Shown piece by piece: positions 35,170 through 44,082 of a stretch of 64,000 nucleotides of DNA. The stretch spans positions 372,001-436,000 of the forward strand of contig CAWIVN010000012.1 of NCBI GenBank assembly GCA_963839515.1. The letters run 5' to 3'. The notes beneath the pieces were generated by a model. The model did no database searches. It had not been told where the DNA came from and worked only from the letters and a program-made list of their open reading frames with translations. Numbering within the stretch: position 1 is the stretch's first letter; the number at the start of each line of letters is the position of its first letter. This stretch comes from Fredericiella sp963839515. GTDB taxonomy: Bacteria; Chloroflexota; Anaerolineae; Caldilineales; Caldilineaceae. The translations under genes were made by a program, and so were the position numbers.

Positions 35170-35724
35170 ATGATCCAGCGCATAACGATCTACACCGATG
35201 GCGGCTGCATTGGCAACCCGGGCCCTGGCGGCTGGGGCGCCGTGCTCCTCTACGGCGAGCACGTGCGCGAGCTGAGCGGCCGCTATCGCGACACGACCAA
35301 CAACCGCATGGAATTGCGCGCCGCCATTGAGGCTCTCAACACCCTCAAGCGGCCCTGCCCCGTGGACCTCTACACCGACAGCGAATACGTGCGCCAGGGC
35401 ATCACCCAGTGGATTGCCAACTGGCAGCGCCGCGGCTGGAAAACCATGGATAAAAAGCCCGTTAAGAACCAGGACCTTTGGCAGCAGTTGCTGGCCGCCG
35501 TCGCCCGCCACGAACCTGCCGGCGGCGTCACCTGGCACTGGACCAAGGGCCACGCCGGCGACCGCTGGAACGAACAGGTCGACCAACTTGCCAACAATGC
35601 CGCTCGCTCCGTCACCGATGCCGACCCAATTGACGCTCTCGACGCCATTGCCGGCAGTGCCTCAGACAGTAGCACTTTATTCGGCAACGCCCGGTCCGGC
35701 AACACATCCCTGTTTGACGTATAA
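35170..35724 (+). CDS. rnhA: ribonuclease HI
   Basis: 184 residues. Catalytic carboxylates are visible in ITIYTDGGCIGNPGPGGWG (Asp), NNRMELRAAIEAL (Glu), VDLYTDSEYVRQGI (Asp) and GDRWNEQVDQLAN (Asp), with the basic handle WKTMDKKPVKN. It cuts the RNA strand of RNA-DNA hybrids. A C-terminal tail of about 35 residues (DALDAIAGSASDSST) is additional to the usual domain. The genome has both RNase HI and HII in this window. The stop TAA is part of a TATAAT at 35720-35725, which could be the -10 box of the following gene. Confidence 0.94.
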   Translation: MIQRITIYTDGGCIGNPGPGGWGAVLLYGEHVRELSGRYRDTTNNRMELRAAIEALNTLKRPCPVDLYTDSEYVRQGITQWIANWQRRGWKTMDKKPVKNQDLWQQLLAAVARHEPAGGVTWHWTKGHAGDRWNEQVDQLANNAARSVTDADPIDALDAIAGSASDSSTLFGNARSGNTSLFDV

Positions 35725-35784
35725 TCCTCGAACTCATACGTGCGCTTTACCACTCAACCCGCACGTCACCAAGGGAGAAGACCA

Positions 35785-36309
35785 ATGCTCCAAGGCAAAC
35801 TCGTCCTCTTGCGCGCCGCTCGCCGCGACGACATGCTGGCGATCCACGAATACAACAACGACCCTGAAGTCGAACTCGCCGGGGGCGGCGACCCGCCCAT
35901 CCCCCAATCGTTCGAACGCCTGCTGGCCGATTTCGACGCCGAAGCCGGCAAGGGCGGCCGCAACGGCGCCAGCTTCATCATCGAGGCCGACGACCACTGC
36001 ATCGGCTTCTGCGCTCTCTTCCATTTCGACGAGGCAGGCCGCACTGCTGCTCTCGGCATTACCATTGGCGACAAGGCCTATTGGGGCAAGGGCTATGGAC
36101 GCGAGGCCGTGCAGTTGCTTGTCGACTACGCCTTCCGCCTGCGCAACCTGCGTCGCGTCTGGCTTACCGTTAACGGCCGCAATCAGCGTGCGATTCGCGC
36201 GTATCAAGCCTGCGGCTTCGTCGAAGAAGGCCGCCTACGTGAGCATGTGTGGAGCAACGGGGCCTATGACGATCTGGTGTATATGGCGGTAACAAGACAG
36301 GCGTCATAA
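35785..36309 (+). CDS. GNAT family N-acetyltransferase
   Basis: 174 residues from the ATG at 35785, preceded by AGGGAGAAG; the frame is open to 35740 but lacks a ribosome site there. RimJ/RimL-like: LVLLRAARRDDMLAIHEYNN at the N-terminus, GITIGDKAYWGKGYGREAV with the acetyl-CoA pyrophosphate loop (GKGYGREA), then NLRRVWLTVNGRNQRAIRAY and GFVEEGRLREHV. It acetylates an amino group of a protein or small molecule; the target is unknown. Confidence 0.9.
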   Translation: MLQGKLVLLRAARRDDMLAIHEYNNDPEVELAGGGDPPIPQSFERLLADFDAEAGKGGRNGASFIIEADDHCIGFCALFHFDEAGRTAALGITIGDKAYWGKGYGREAVQLLVDYAFRLRNLRRVWLTVNGRNQRAIRAYQACGFVEEGRLREHVWSNGAYDDLVYMAVTRQAS

Positions 36310-36376
36310 GTCGTCCTTCGCTCGGCGCCATGCAACACGCAAACCTCTAGCCCCGTGCGCCGACTTCAGTCGACCC

Positions 36377-36407
36377 GAGCCTGGGCGGGGCATTCCGCTC
36401 CAGGCTC
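36377..36407. terminator. hairpin between converging GNAT and phosphatase genes
   Basis: GAGCCTGG (36377-36384) pairs with CCAGGCTC (36400-36407), with GCGG/CCGC inside. It overlaps the phosphatase stop codon. There is no T-run on either side, so termination would be weak or Rho-dependent. Confidence 0.5.
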
Positions 36408-36981
36408 ACCCCTGAACCCGATGCTCTGCAATCGCCGCTGCATACTGATGCAGCGCCTTCATTTGCGGCGGCGTGATTGCGATAAACGGCCGCCTGCGTT
36501 TGATTAGCGCAATCGCTTCTTCAACCGTCATTCCCTCGGCGATAAAATACGCCGTCGCCATTGTGGGCGCCCGGCCAACTCCCGCCTTGCAGTGGATGTA
36601 TACTTGCCCGCCGTCCTTCACCACCCCTCGAATAAAGTCCACGCCCCTCTGCAGATGCTCGGGCGCGGGGCATTCGTCGTCCACCGTCGGCAAATAGCAG
36701 TAATTTGCCAGCGCCAGCCCATTTGCCTCATCGTCGTACTCCAGGCGCAGGTTTACGCACCCGTTTACTCCACGCGCCTCCAAGTAGTCCCTGCCGCGCC
36801 GGTTAAACTGTGGACCAACCCAAATCTGCGGCGTCACCTGGCTGTTGTACGCCATCGGTACCCCGGTCACCTTGGGTACACCACGCCCAAACAGCCACTG
36901 CAGTGTCACCCATAGCCCCTGATCGCTCAGCCGCCGGTAAATAATGTCGAAACCCTTTTCAATCTCGTGCACAATCTTCAT
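36406..36981 (-). CDS. dual-specificity protein phosphatase family protein
   Basis: 191 residues. The Cys-based phosphatase signature VYIHCKAGVGRAPTMA is intact (HCxxGxxRAP), with a possible general acid in the preceding TVDDECPAPEH loop. It resembles PTPMT1-like and plant/bacterial DSPs that can act on phospholipid head groups such as phosphatidylglycerophosphate. Its start overlaps the stop of the CDP-alcohol phosphatidyltransferase gene by 4 nt. That pairing supports a role in phosphatidylglycerol synthesis (PgsA-type product followed by PgpA-type dephosphorylation); this is inference from context. Confidence 0.85.
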   Translation of the reverse strand: MKIVHEIEKGFDIIYRRLSDQGLWVTLQWLFGRGVPKVTGVPMAYNSQVTPQIWVGPQFNRRGRDYLEARGVNGCVNLRLEYDDEANGLALANYCYLPTVDDECPAPEHLQRGVDFIRGVVKDGGQVYIHCKAGVGRAPTMATAYFIAEGMTVEEAIALIKRRRPFIAITPPQMKALHQYAAAIAEHRVQG

Positions 36982-37631
36982 GCCTTCTCCACCTGGTTTG
37001 GCTCAGCTCGATTTTGCTCTGCACGAACCTTTTCTGAGCCGCCGCCATTGGCCGTAAACGCCTCGACAATCACTGGTATTCCGCGCACGATACAAAAGAC
37101 CAGCGCGATCCAACTTGTGATCACCCCCAACATCCAGACCGGGTCCGCCCATGCTGACCCAAAGCTCTGCAGCGCCAGCGTCGCCGCCAGCAGCACAAAC
37201 GACAGCGCCTTGATCAGCCCATATGCCGCCCGCATTGGCCGCCCCGCCACGATCCACTTTCCCCAGCTGGTGCGCATGGAGGCAAATGCTGACGTTCCTC
37301 GCTGGTAGCCGGCCTCGCGGATCGAATCGGTCAGCGCGCCGCGGATAATCACCGTCACGGGGATGATCCACGAAATCAGCCCCAGGTTGGCGTACATCAC
37401 CCACAGGATGATCTCCACCGCACGGTCCGCCGCGATGTCCAGCACGCTGCCCAACAGCGTCACCTCGTCGCGCTGGCGCGCTATAATACCGTCGACCGCG
37501 TCCATCACGATCAGCAGCAGCACCAGCGGCACGGAAGCCAGGCGCCACGCGGCGCTGCCCACGAAAAAAATGACGACAATAACAACCAATAAGGGCAGCC
37601 GTGCCAGGGTTATCGCGTTGGCCAGGTTCAT
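36978..37631 (-). CDS. CDP-alcohol phosphatidyltransferase
   Basis: 217 residues with about five hydrophobic segments. The family signature is complete: DAVDGIIARQRDEVTLLGSV followed by LDIAAD, that is D-x2-DG-x2-AR-x8-G-x3-D-x3-D. It joins CDP-diacylglycerol to an alcohol such as glycerol-3-phosphate or inositol phosphate. The following overlapping phosphatase gene favours phosphatidylglycerophosphate synthesis. It diverges from the tetR operon. Confidence 0.9.
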   Translation of the reverse strand: MNLANAITLARLPLLVVIVVIFFVGSAAWRLASVPLVLLLIVMDAVDGIIARQRDEVTLLGSVLDIAADRAVEIILWVMYANLGLISWIIPVTVIIRGALTDSIREAGYQRGTSAFASMRTSWGKWIVAGRPMRAAYGLIKALSFVLLAATLALQSFGSAWADPVWMLGVITSWIALVFCIVRGIPVIVEAFTANGGGSEKVRAEQNRAEPNQVEKA

Positions 37632-37738
37632 GCGTCGCTCCTCCTGCGATTATCAAGCATCGCTCCTCGAATGACAAACAAGCAGAGCTAAACGAAAAGG
37701 GGCACAACCCCTTCCCTTTTTTCGACTCCACCCCGTTC

Positions 37739-37767
37739 TTGACAACCCATTCAAGCGGCGCGACAAT
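37739..37767 (+). promoter_or_regulatory. promoter of the tetR-ABC operon
   Basis: A perfect TTGACA at 37739-37744, a 17-bp spacer and GACAAT at 37762-37767. The predicted start near 37774 falls inside the first operator palindrome. Confidence 0.65.
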
Positions 37768-37768
37768 G

Positions 37769-37814
37769 TGACCGTTCGGTCATATGACCGACTAGTCACA
37801 TGACTAGCCAGTCA
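37769..37814. promoter_or_regulatory. three palindromic operators at 16-bp spacing
   Basis: Three 14-bp sites of the form TGAC-N6-GTCA start at 37769 (TGACCGTTCGGTCA), 37785 (TGACCGACTAGTCA) and 37801 (TGACTAGCCAGTCA). The first is a complete palindrome. They lie between the -10 box and the tetR start codon, so a bound dimer would block transcription. The likely ligand-responsive repressor is the TetR protein encoded directly downstream; this is inferred from position. Confidence 0.75.
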
Positions 37815-37843
37815 CAAAAGAGCGAGCGAAAGGATGGCACACT

Positions 37844-38569
37844 GTGCCGCACCAGACATTCTTCAACCTACCGGAAGAAAAACGCCACCAGATCCTGCAG
37901 GTGGCTATAGACGAGTTCGCCGAGAACGACTACGACAACGTATCGATCTCACGCATCGTCGCCCGCGCCGGTATCGCCAAGGGAAGCTTCTACCAGTATT
38001 TCGTCGGCAAGGAAGATCTATATGGTTACGTACTGAGCTTGCTGGCGGAAGCTAAGACCAGGTTCATGTCGCTCGATCATCCCGACCCCAACCACATCGG
38101 CATCTTTGCCTACCTGCGTTGGATGGCTGAGGTGGGGGTTGCGTTTCAGTTGGCTCATCCCCAATTGAGCAAGATCGCCGTACGCGCCGCCAATGTGAAC
38201 TTCTTTCCCCGCCCCTTCAACGTCAGCATCCGCGAGCAAACACAGGCCTTTTATCGCCGCCTGGTCGAAGTTGGCCAAGCCCAAGGCGACATCGCTCCCG
38301 ACGTCAACCCAGCGGTAGCCGCCGTGATCTTCGACGGCGCCCTTACCAGCATTGGTAACTATCTGCTTGACAAATTCTCCAGCGGCGCGATCCCGCTCAA
38401 GCTGGAGGGTGACGATATGTTTAATATGCCCGAAATATCAGCTATTTTTACCACAGCCGTGGACTTACTCGAGCACGGCATGCGCGGCAGCAGCCGCGAC
38501 AGTTCTGGCGGCGACGCGCGGGCCGCAGTGCGGCCGGTGGCTCTTGCAGCCGGCCCGGAAGGAGATTGA
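37844..38569 (+). CDS. TetR/AcrR family transcriptional regulator
   Basis: 241 residues from a GTG at 37844, with GAAAGGA upstream. The helix-turn-helix is VSISRIVARAGIAKGSFYQYFVGKEDLYGYVL at about residues 30-60, with KGSFYQYF being the recognition-helix signature. The C-terminal ligand domain is unassigned, and the tail is Gly/Ser/Asp-rich. It is the first gene of the operon, 3 bp from the permease gene, and probably represses its own operon through the three upstream palindromes. Confidence 0.93.
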   Translation: MPHQTFFNLPEEKRHQILQVAIDEFAENDYDNVSISRIVARAGIAKGSFYQYFVGKEDLYGYVLSLLAEAKTRFMSLDHPDPNHIGIFAYLRWMAEVGVAFQLAHPQLSKIAVRAANVNFFPRPFNVSIREQTQAFYRRLVEVGQAQGDIAPDVNPAVAAVIFDGALTSIGNYLLDKFSSGAIPLKLEGDDMFNMPEISAIFTTAVDLLEHGMRGSSRDSSGGDARAAVRPVALAAGPEGD

Positions 38570-38572
38570 AAG

Positions 38573-39802
38573 ATGGGTAAATCATTCAAAATGGCCTGGC
38601 GCAATATGTGGCGTAACTGGCGGCGCACCGCCATTGCCCTCACCGCTATCGTCCTGGGCCTGATCCTACTGCTGTTTATGAACGGCCTGATTCACGGCTC
38701 CGACCAGGGCATCTATGGCAACGCCGTCCGCTTTTACGGCGGCAACATCCAGGTACACGCGCCCGGCTACCACGTAAAGGCCAACCGCATGCCACTGTTG
38801 CCTCTGGCCGACCCCGCGACCGTGGTCGCAGTGGCAGAGGCCCAGCCCCAAGTGGTGGCCGCCAACCAGCGCATCACGACCGGGGGCCTGGTCAGCACGC
38901 GCGCGGGCACCTACCCGGTCAAGATCACGGCCATCGAACCGTCAGATGAGGCGCCGCACAGCATCCACGCCGAAAACGTCACTGCCGGCCGCTACCTGCT
39001 CGACGACGACGCCGACGCCGTGTTTATCGGCCAGGGCCTGGCTGACGAGCTGGGCGTCAGCGTGGGCGACCGCGTGACGGTGATTGGCCGATCCAAGCAG
39101 GAAACGATGCGCCAGCGCTCGATGACCGTGGTCGGCATCTACGACCTTGGGATGGCCGAGGCCGAGAAGAACATGGTCTTTATCACCCTACCTGAGGCGC
39201 AGGCCCTCTACAACCTGCGCGACCAGGAGACGGAGGTGGCCATCATGCTCCAGCAGGTCGGCCAGGAGGCGGTCGTCATGCCTGCCCTTACCGCCGCCCT
39301 GCCCGGATACGAGGTAGACTCCTGGACGACCCTCCACCCCGAGATTGAGGAGACGCTGGCCATGAAGGGCGCCTTCACGACCGTCCTCGGCCTGATCGTG
39401 CTCATGATCGCCAGCATTGGCGTCCTCAACCTGATGCTGATGGCGGTTTTCGAACGCACGCGCGAGATGGGCGTCCTCAGCGCCCTGGGCATGAAGGGGG
39501 GCCAGATTATGTGGCTCTTCCTGATCGAAGGCAGCTTCATCGGCCTGGTGGGCGCCATCATCGGCTGCGCGGTCGGCTACGGCCTCGTCACCGCAGTCGG
39601 CCAGGTCGGGCTCGACTTTGGCTTTGCCGCTGGGATGGGTGAGGTGACGGCCCTGATGGGCTCGCGCATCTACCCCAGCGTCACCCCCGCAAACGTCCTG
39701 TTCGCCGGGCTGGCCGTGACCGTTATCGCCGCTCTGGCCTCGCTCTACCCGGCCTGGCATGCGTCGCGCAAGGAGCCGGCTGCGGCACTGCACCATATTT
39801 GA
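38573..39802 (+). CDS. FtsX-like ABC transporter permease 1
   Basis: 409 residues. MacB/LolE-like topology: one N-terminal segment (IALTAIVLGLILLLFMNGL), a large extracytoplasmic MacB-PCD-like domain and three C-terminal segments with the FtsX motif region TREMGVLSALGMKGGQIMWL. A GGAAGGAGA ribosome site lies before the ATG. It acts with the next permease and the ATPase; the operon resembles mechanotransmission-type exporters or lipoprotein-release systems. Confidence 0.92.
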   Translation: MGKSFKMAWRNMWRNWRRTAIALTAIVLGLILLLFMNGLIHGSDQGIYGNAVRFYGGNIQVHAPGYHVKANRMPLLPLADPATVVAVAEAQPQVVAANQRITTGGLVSTRAGTYPVKITAIEPSDEAPHSIHAENVTAGRYLLDDDADAVFIGQGLADELGVSVGDRVTVIGRSKQETMRQRSMTVVGIYDLGMAEAEKNMVFITLPEAQALYNLRDQETEVAIMLQQVGQEAVVMPALTAALPGYEVDSWTTLHPEIEETLAMKGAFTTVLGLIVLMIASIGVLNLMLMAVFERTREMGVLSALGMKGGQIMWLFLIEGSFIGLVGAIIGCAVGYGLVTAVGQVGLDFGFAAGMGEVTALMGSRIYPSVTPANVLFAGLAVTVIAALASLYPAWHASRKEPAAALHHI

Positions 39803-39824
39803 ACTCGGAAGGGAGGATGCCATT

Positions 39825-41054
39825 ATGGCATTTGGGAAACTCTGGCAAATAGCCTATCGTGACCTCGGGCGCAACCGCCGCCGGTCATTCTTTACGCTCA
39901 TAGCGGTGGCCATGGGACTGGCGCTGCTCATCTTTATCAACGGCTTCATTGCCGGCGTCACGCACGACGCGGTCGAGAACAATATCCGTCTCCGGACCGG
40001 CCATGTTCAGCTGCGGTCCGAGTCCTACGAGGAGGAAAAGCTCAGCCTGGAGTGGCAGGACCTGGTCGACAACGGCGAAGAACTGGCGGCCCAGGCTCGC
40101 GCCCTGCCCCAAGTAGCGAGCGCCGCACCCGTGCTGTGGGCCGTCGGCATTCTCAATACGCCTGACGATACCGCCAACCTGCAGGTCTACGGCATCGACG
40201 TCACTTCTGACTTTTACGCCCCGGTGCGCAACGGCCTGGTGGCGGGCGAGTTTCTCGCCCCCGACGACCGCAGCGGCATACTGGTCGGCAAGCGCCTGGC
40301 CGAGAGCATGGGGCTCCAGCCCGGCAGCAAGGTGAGCCTGACGGTCATCGACGCCGACGGGCAGCCGCAGGAGCAGGTCTACACCGTGCGCGGCCTCTTC
40401 AGCAGCGGCGCCGTCTCCTACGACGAAAGTGCCGTCTTTATGCCGCTGGCTAAGGCGCAGGCCGTCACCAACACGGCCGGCCGTGCCAGCGCCGTCACCA
40501 TCCTGCTCCATAACGAGGAGGATGCGGAGGCCGTCGCTGCGGCCTTGGGCGGCCCCGGCATCAATGCGCTGACCTGGCGCGAGCTCAACAAGGTGTTCCT
40601 GCAGACGATGGAGACGGGGCTGCGTTTCTACCTGATCATCGACTTTATCGTCATGCTCGTGGTGGCCGTCGTCATCGCCAACACCCTGCTGATGGCCGTC
40701 TTTGAACGCGTGCGCGAGATGGGCATCCTCGCCGCCCTCGGCATGAAGGGCCGCCAGATCATGGGGATGTTCCTACTCGAAGCCGGCACCCTCGGCCTGC
40801 TGGGCATTGCCGTCGGCGTCGTGCTGGGTACGGCAATCGTCATCTACATGAGCGACCACGGCATCTACATGGGCGAGGACGTCGCCGGTTCCGTCGAGAA
40901 CATTGCCCTGGGCGCAACGATGTACACGCGCCTGGTCCCCACCACCATTGCCAACCTTTCCGTGGCGACGCTGGTAGTTATCCTGTTAGCTTCGCTTTAT
41001 CCCGCCTGGTTCGCCGCCCGCTTGGAGCCGGTGCAGGCGCTGCATACCCTATAG
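39825..41054 (+). CDS. FtsX-like ABC transporter permease 2
   Basis: 409 residues from the ATG at 39825, which follows GGGAGG; the frame is open to 39759. It has the same layout and length as permease 1 (FTLIAVAMGLALLIFINGF at the N-terminus; VREMGILAALGMKGRQIMGM at the C-terminal motif), so the pair probably arose by duplication and forms a heterodimer. It is 22 bp after permease 1 and 10 bp before the ATPase gene. Confidence 0.92.
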   Translation: MAFGKLWQIAYRDLGRNRRRSFFTLIAVAMGLALLIFINGFIAGVTHDAVENNIRLRTGHVQLRSESYEEEKLSLEWQDLVDNGEELAAQARALPQVASAAPVLWAVGILNTPDDTANLQVYGIDVTSDFYAPVRNGLVAGEFLAPDDRSGILVGKRLAESMGLQPGSKVSLTVIDADGQPQEQVYTVRGLFSSGAVSYDESAVFMPLAKAQAVTNTAGRASAVTILLHNEEDAEAVAAALGGPGINALTWRELNKVFLQTMETGLRFYLIIDFIVMLVVAVVIANTLLMAVFERVREMGILAALGMKGRQIMGMFLLEAGTLGLLGIAVGVVLGTAIVIYMSDHGIYMGEDVAGSVENIALGATMYTRLVPTTIANLSVATLVVILLASLYPAWFAARLEPVQALHTL

Positions 41055-41064
41055 GAGCCCGAAC

Positions 41065-41796
<732 letters not shown>

Positions 41797-41797
41797 T

Positions 41798-41819
41798 TGT
41801 GCGAGGCTCGCCTCGCACA
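41798..41819. repeat. perfect hairpin between ATPase and HlyD genes
   Basis: TGTGCGAGG-CTCG-CCTCGCACA, a 9-bp stem with a 4-nt loop, 1 bp after the ATPase stop and 37 bp before the HlyD start. It has no T-run and may uncouple expression of the last gene. Confidence 0.7.
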
Positions 41820-41856
41820 CGTTCATCTGTCACCCAGTCGCACAACGAGAACAACG

Positions 41857-43144
41857 ATGCCCTCTCGCTACCTGTTACTTCTATTGCTAGCAACTCTCCT
41901 TGCCGCCTGCAGCCAGCCGGTGTCCCCCACGCCGACACCTGCCGCCACCCCGCTGCCCGCCATCGTCAGCGAGCCCGGCGGCCCGGTGCGCGCCGCCGGC
42001 AAGGTGATCCCGGCCCAGGAGGCGGATCTCGCCTTCTCCACCTCGGGCCAGGTGCGCACGGTGCCCATCGCCGTGGGGGACACGGTCAAGGCCGGCGACC
42101 TGCTGGTGGCACTCGATTCAACCGATGCCGACGCCGGCGTGGTCGAAGCCCAGGCCGCCCTCTTCCGCGCTCAGGCCAACCTCGACGAAATGCAGGCTGG
42201 CCCGCGCACCCAGGAGGTCACTGCCGCCGAGGCACGCGTCCAGGCCGCCCAAGCCCGGCTCGACCAACTCTCCACGCCCGCCAGCGAAAGCGAGAATCGC
42301 TGCCGCTCGCTCCTCCCTGGCCGCCGCCCAGGCTGCCCTCCAGCAGCTTTCGGCCGGTCCACGCCAGGGGGAGCGCATCGCTGCCCTGGCCGATCTCTCC
42401 AATGCGGAGGCCGTGCTCAAACAGGCCCAGTCCGCCTATGACCAGGTCAAGGACCGCAATGACGTAGGCATGCTGCCGCAAAGCCGTGACCTCCAGCAGG
42501 CCACTAACAACTACGAGGCCGCCCAGGCCCGCTACGACCTGCTCTTTGCCGGCCCCGAAGCCGATGCCGTCGCCGCCGGCCGCGCCCAGGTGCAGCAAGC
42601 CCAGGCAGCGCTCGATCGCCTGCTCACCCCCGCCACTCCCAGCCAGGTCGCCGAGGCCGAGGCCCAGGTGCGCTCTGCCCAGGCCGAGCTCGACCTCCTG
42701 CAGGCCGGTGCACGCGACCAGACGCTGGCCGTCGCCGCCGTTGCCATCACTGAGGCCGAAGCCGCACTGCGCCGCGCCCAATCCTCCCAGGACGCCACCG
42801 CCATCCGCGCTCCCTTCGCCGGCACGATCACTGGCCTTTCCGTCAGCCCTGGCGAAATGGTGCAGCCGGGCCAGGTAGTGCTCACGCTGGCCGATCTTGC
42901 CCGCCTTCGGGTCGAAACTACCGACCTCAGTGAGCGCGATGTCACCCGTGTTGCCGTGGGCCGGCCCGTCACCGTTATCGTCCAGTCGTCCAACGACCAG
43001 CTCCCGGGCCAGGTTGCCGCCATCGCCCCCGCCTCCACCGTCGTCGGCGGCGACGTCGTCTACGCTGTCACGATCGATCTGGACGAGCAGCCGGATAACT
43101 TACGCTGGGGTATGACGGTAGATGTGGAGATTGGCGGGGAATAG
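41857..43144 (+). pseudogene. HlyD/MacA-like lipoprotein adaptor, frameshifted
   Basis: The start ATG at 41857 gives a lipoprotein signal (lipobox LAAC) and the N-terminal biotinyl-lipoyl half (VRAAGKVIPAQEADLAFSTS). A long Ala/Gln/Arg coiled coil (EAQAALFRAQANLDEMQAGP) follows. At 42293-42298 (GAGAATCG) one extra A moves the frame: the first frame ends at 42441, while the rest continues in the next frame to 43144 with RSSLAAAQAALQQLSAGP, the second lipoyl half (IRAPFAGTITGLSVSPGE) and a beta-barrel ending VDVEIGGE. Removing one base gives a normal adaptor of about 428 residues. It would link the ABC exporter to the envelope. Confidence 0.88.
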
Positions 43145-43176
43145 CTCTCAATTCGCGCCCCAGCGATGCGTCTCGC

Positions 43177-44082
43177 TTACCCGTCGCCGTCAAACGCCGC
43201 CGCCAGCGCCGCCTGCTGCATCCCCCGGTACGCCGGCCCCAACGCCTGCTCGATGTTCTCGTCCAAAAACGGCGGCTGACCTAACCGTTTGAGCAGCGGC
43301 AGTGGCGTAGCAGGCGGCTTAATGCTCACCTGGATCGGAGCCACTTCCGTGCCACCCATGCGCCAAAAACGCTCCAGATCCGCATCCAGCGGCGGCACAG
43401 ACTCGTCCGTGCCATAGGCGACCGGCTCCTCAGCCACCCGCGCCACGTCGCTGCGCCGCGCCCGCAGGGCCGTCATCACCTGTTCCTGGCTGCGCCCGCG
43501 CAGCCGGAACAGCAAAAACGGGTCCTCGTCGAGCTGCTCGGCCAAAATATAGTGTGTGGCCGCCACGTGCTTGCAGGGGTTCGCCCAGTCCGGGCATGAG
43601 CATTGGGTCTCCAGCTCGCCTTCCGTGGCAGGGAACAGGCTGCAGCCCGCGGCCGCAAATACCGCGTCGATTTCCTGCGGCATCTCCCCTGCCAGGAGCT
43701 GCGCCGCAAATAATGCCTGCCCCGCCAATGCGTCGATCACCTTGTTCCACTGTTTGTCGCTCAGCGGTTTCAGCTTGATTGTGACCTTGTACGGCTGCGG
43801 CCGCGTTCCCTGCACCCGCGCCTGCACGCCGCCGCCCATTTCGTCCAGCGAAAGGACCTGCCCCGCCCGCGCATAGGTGCGCCCACGGTTCAGCCGCCCC
43901 GTATTGACTACCTGCTCCAACGCATGTATCCAGCGTTGCGCCCACCAGTTGGTGACAAACTCGCCGCGCTGGCTGCGCGCCTTGATGCCATCCTTGCGCT
44001 GGATCGGCGGTGTGTTGGGCGGCGGGCGCTGCGGACCCTGTGTGCCCTCTGCACGTCGTGGCCGCTGAAATCGTCTTCTCAT
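43177..44082 (-). CDS. SWIM zinc finger protein
   Basis: 301 residues. The SWIM zinc-binding motif CSCPDWANPCKHVAATHY is at about residues 160-177 (CxCx6CxH spacing). A basic N-terminus (RRRFQRPRRAEG) precedes ATNWW-type FVTNWWAQRWIHALE. It overlaps the SNF2 gene by 4 nt (ATGA) and is probably translated with it. SWIM-SNF2 neighbours are common in Chloroflexota, cyanobacteria and actinobacteria; a DNA-related role is assumed, but the biology is unresolved. Confidence 0.88.
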   Translation of the reverse strand: MRRRFQRPRRAEGTQGPQRPPPNTPPIQRKDGIKARSQRGEFVTNWWAQRWIHALEQVVNTGRLNRGRTYARAGQVLSLDEMGGGVQARVQGTRPQPYKVTIKLKPLSDKQWNKVIDALAGQALFAAQLLAGEMPQEIDAVFAAAGCSLFPATEGELETQCSCPDWANPCKHVAATHYILAEQLDEDPFLLFRLRGRSQEQVMTALRARRSDVARVAEEPVAYGTDESVPPLDADLERFWRMGGTEVAPIQVSIKPPATPLPLLKRLGQPPFLDENIEQALGPAYRGMQQAALAAAFDGDG

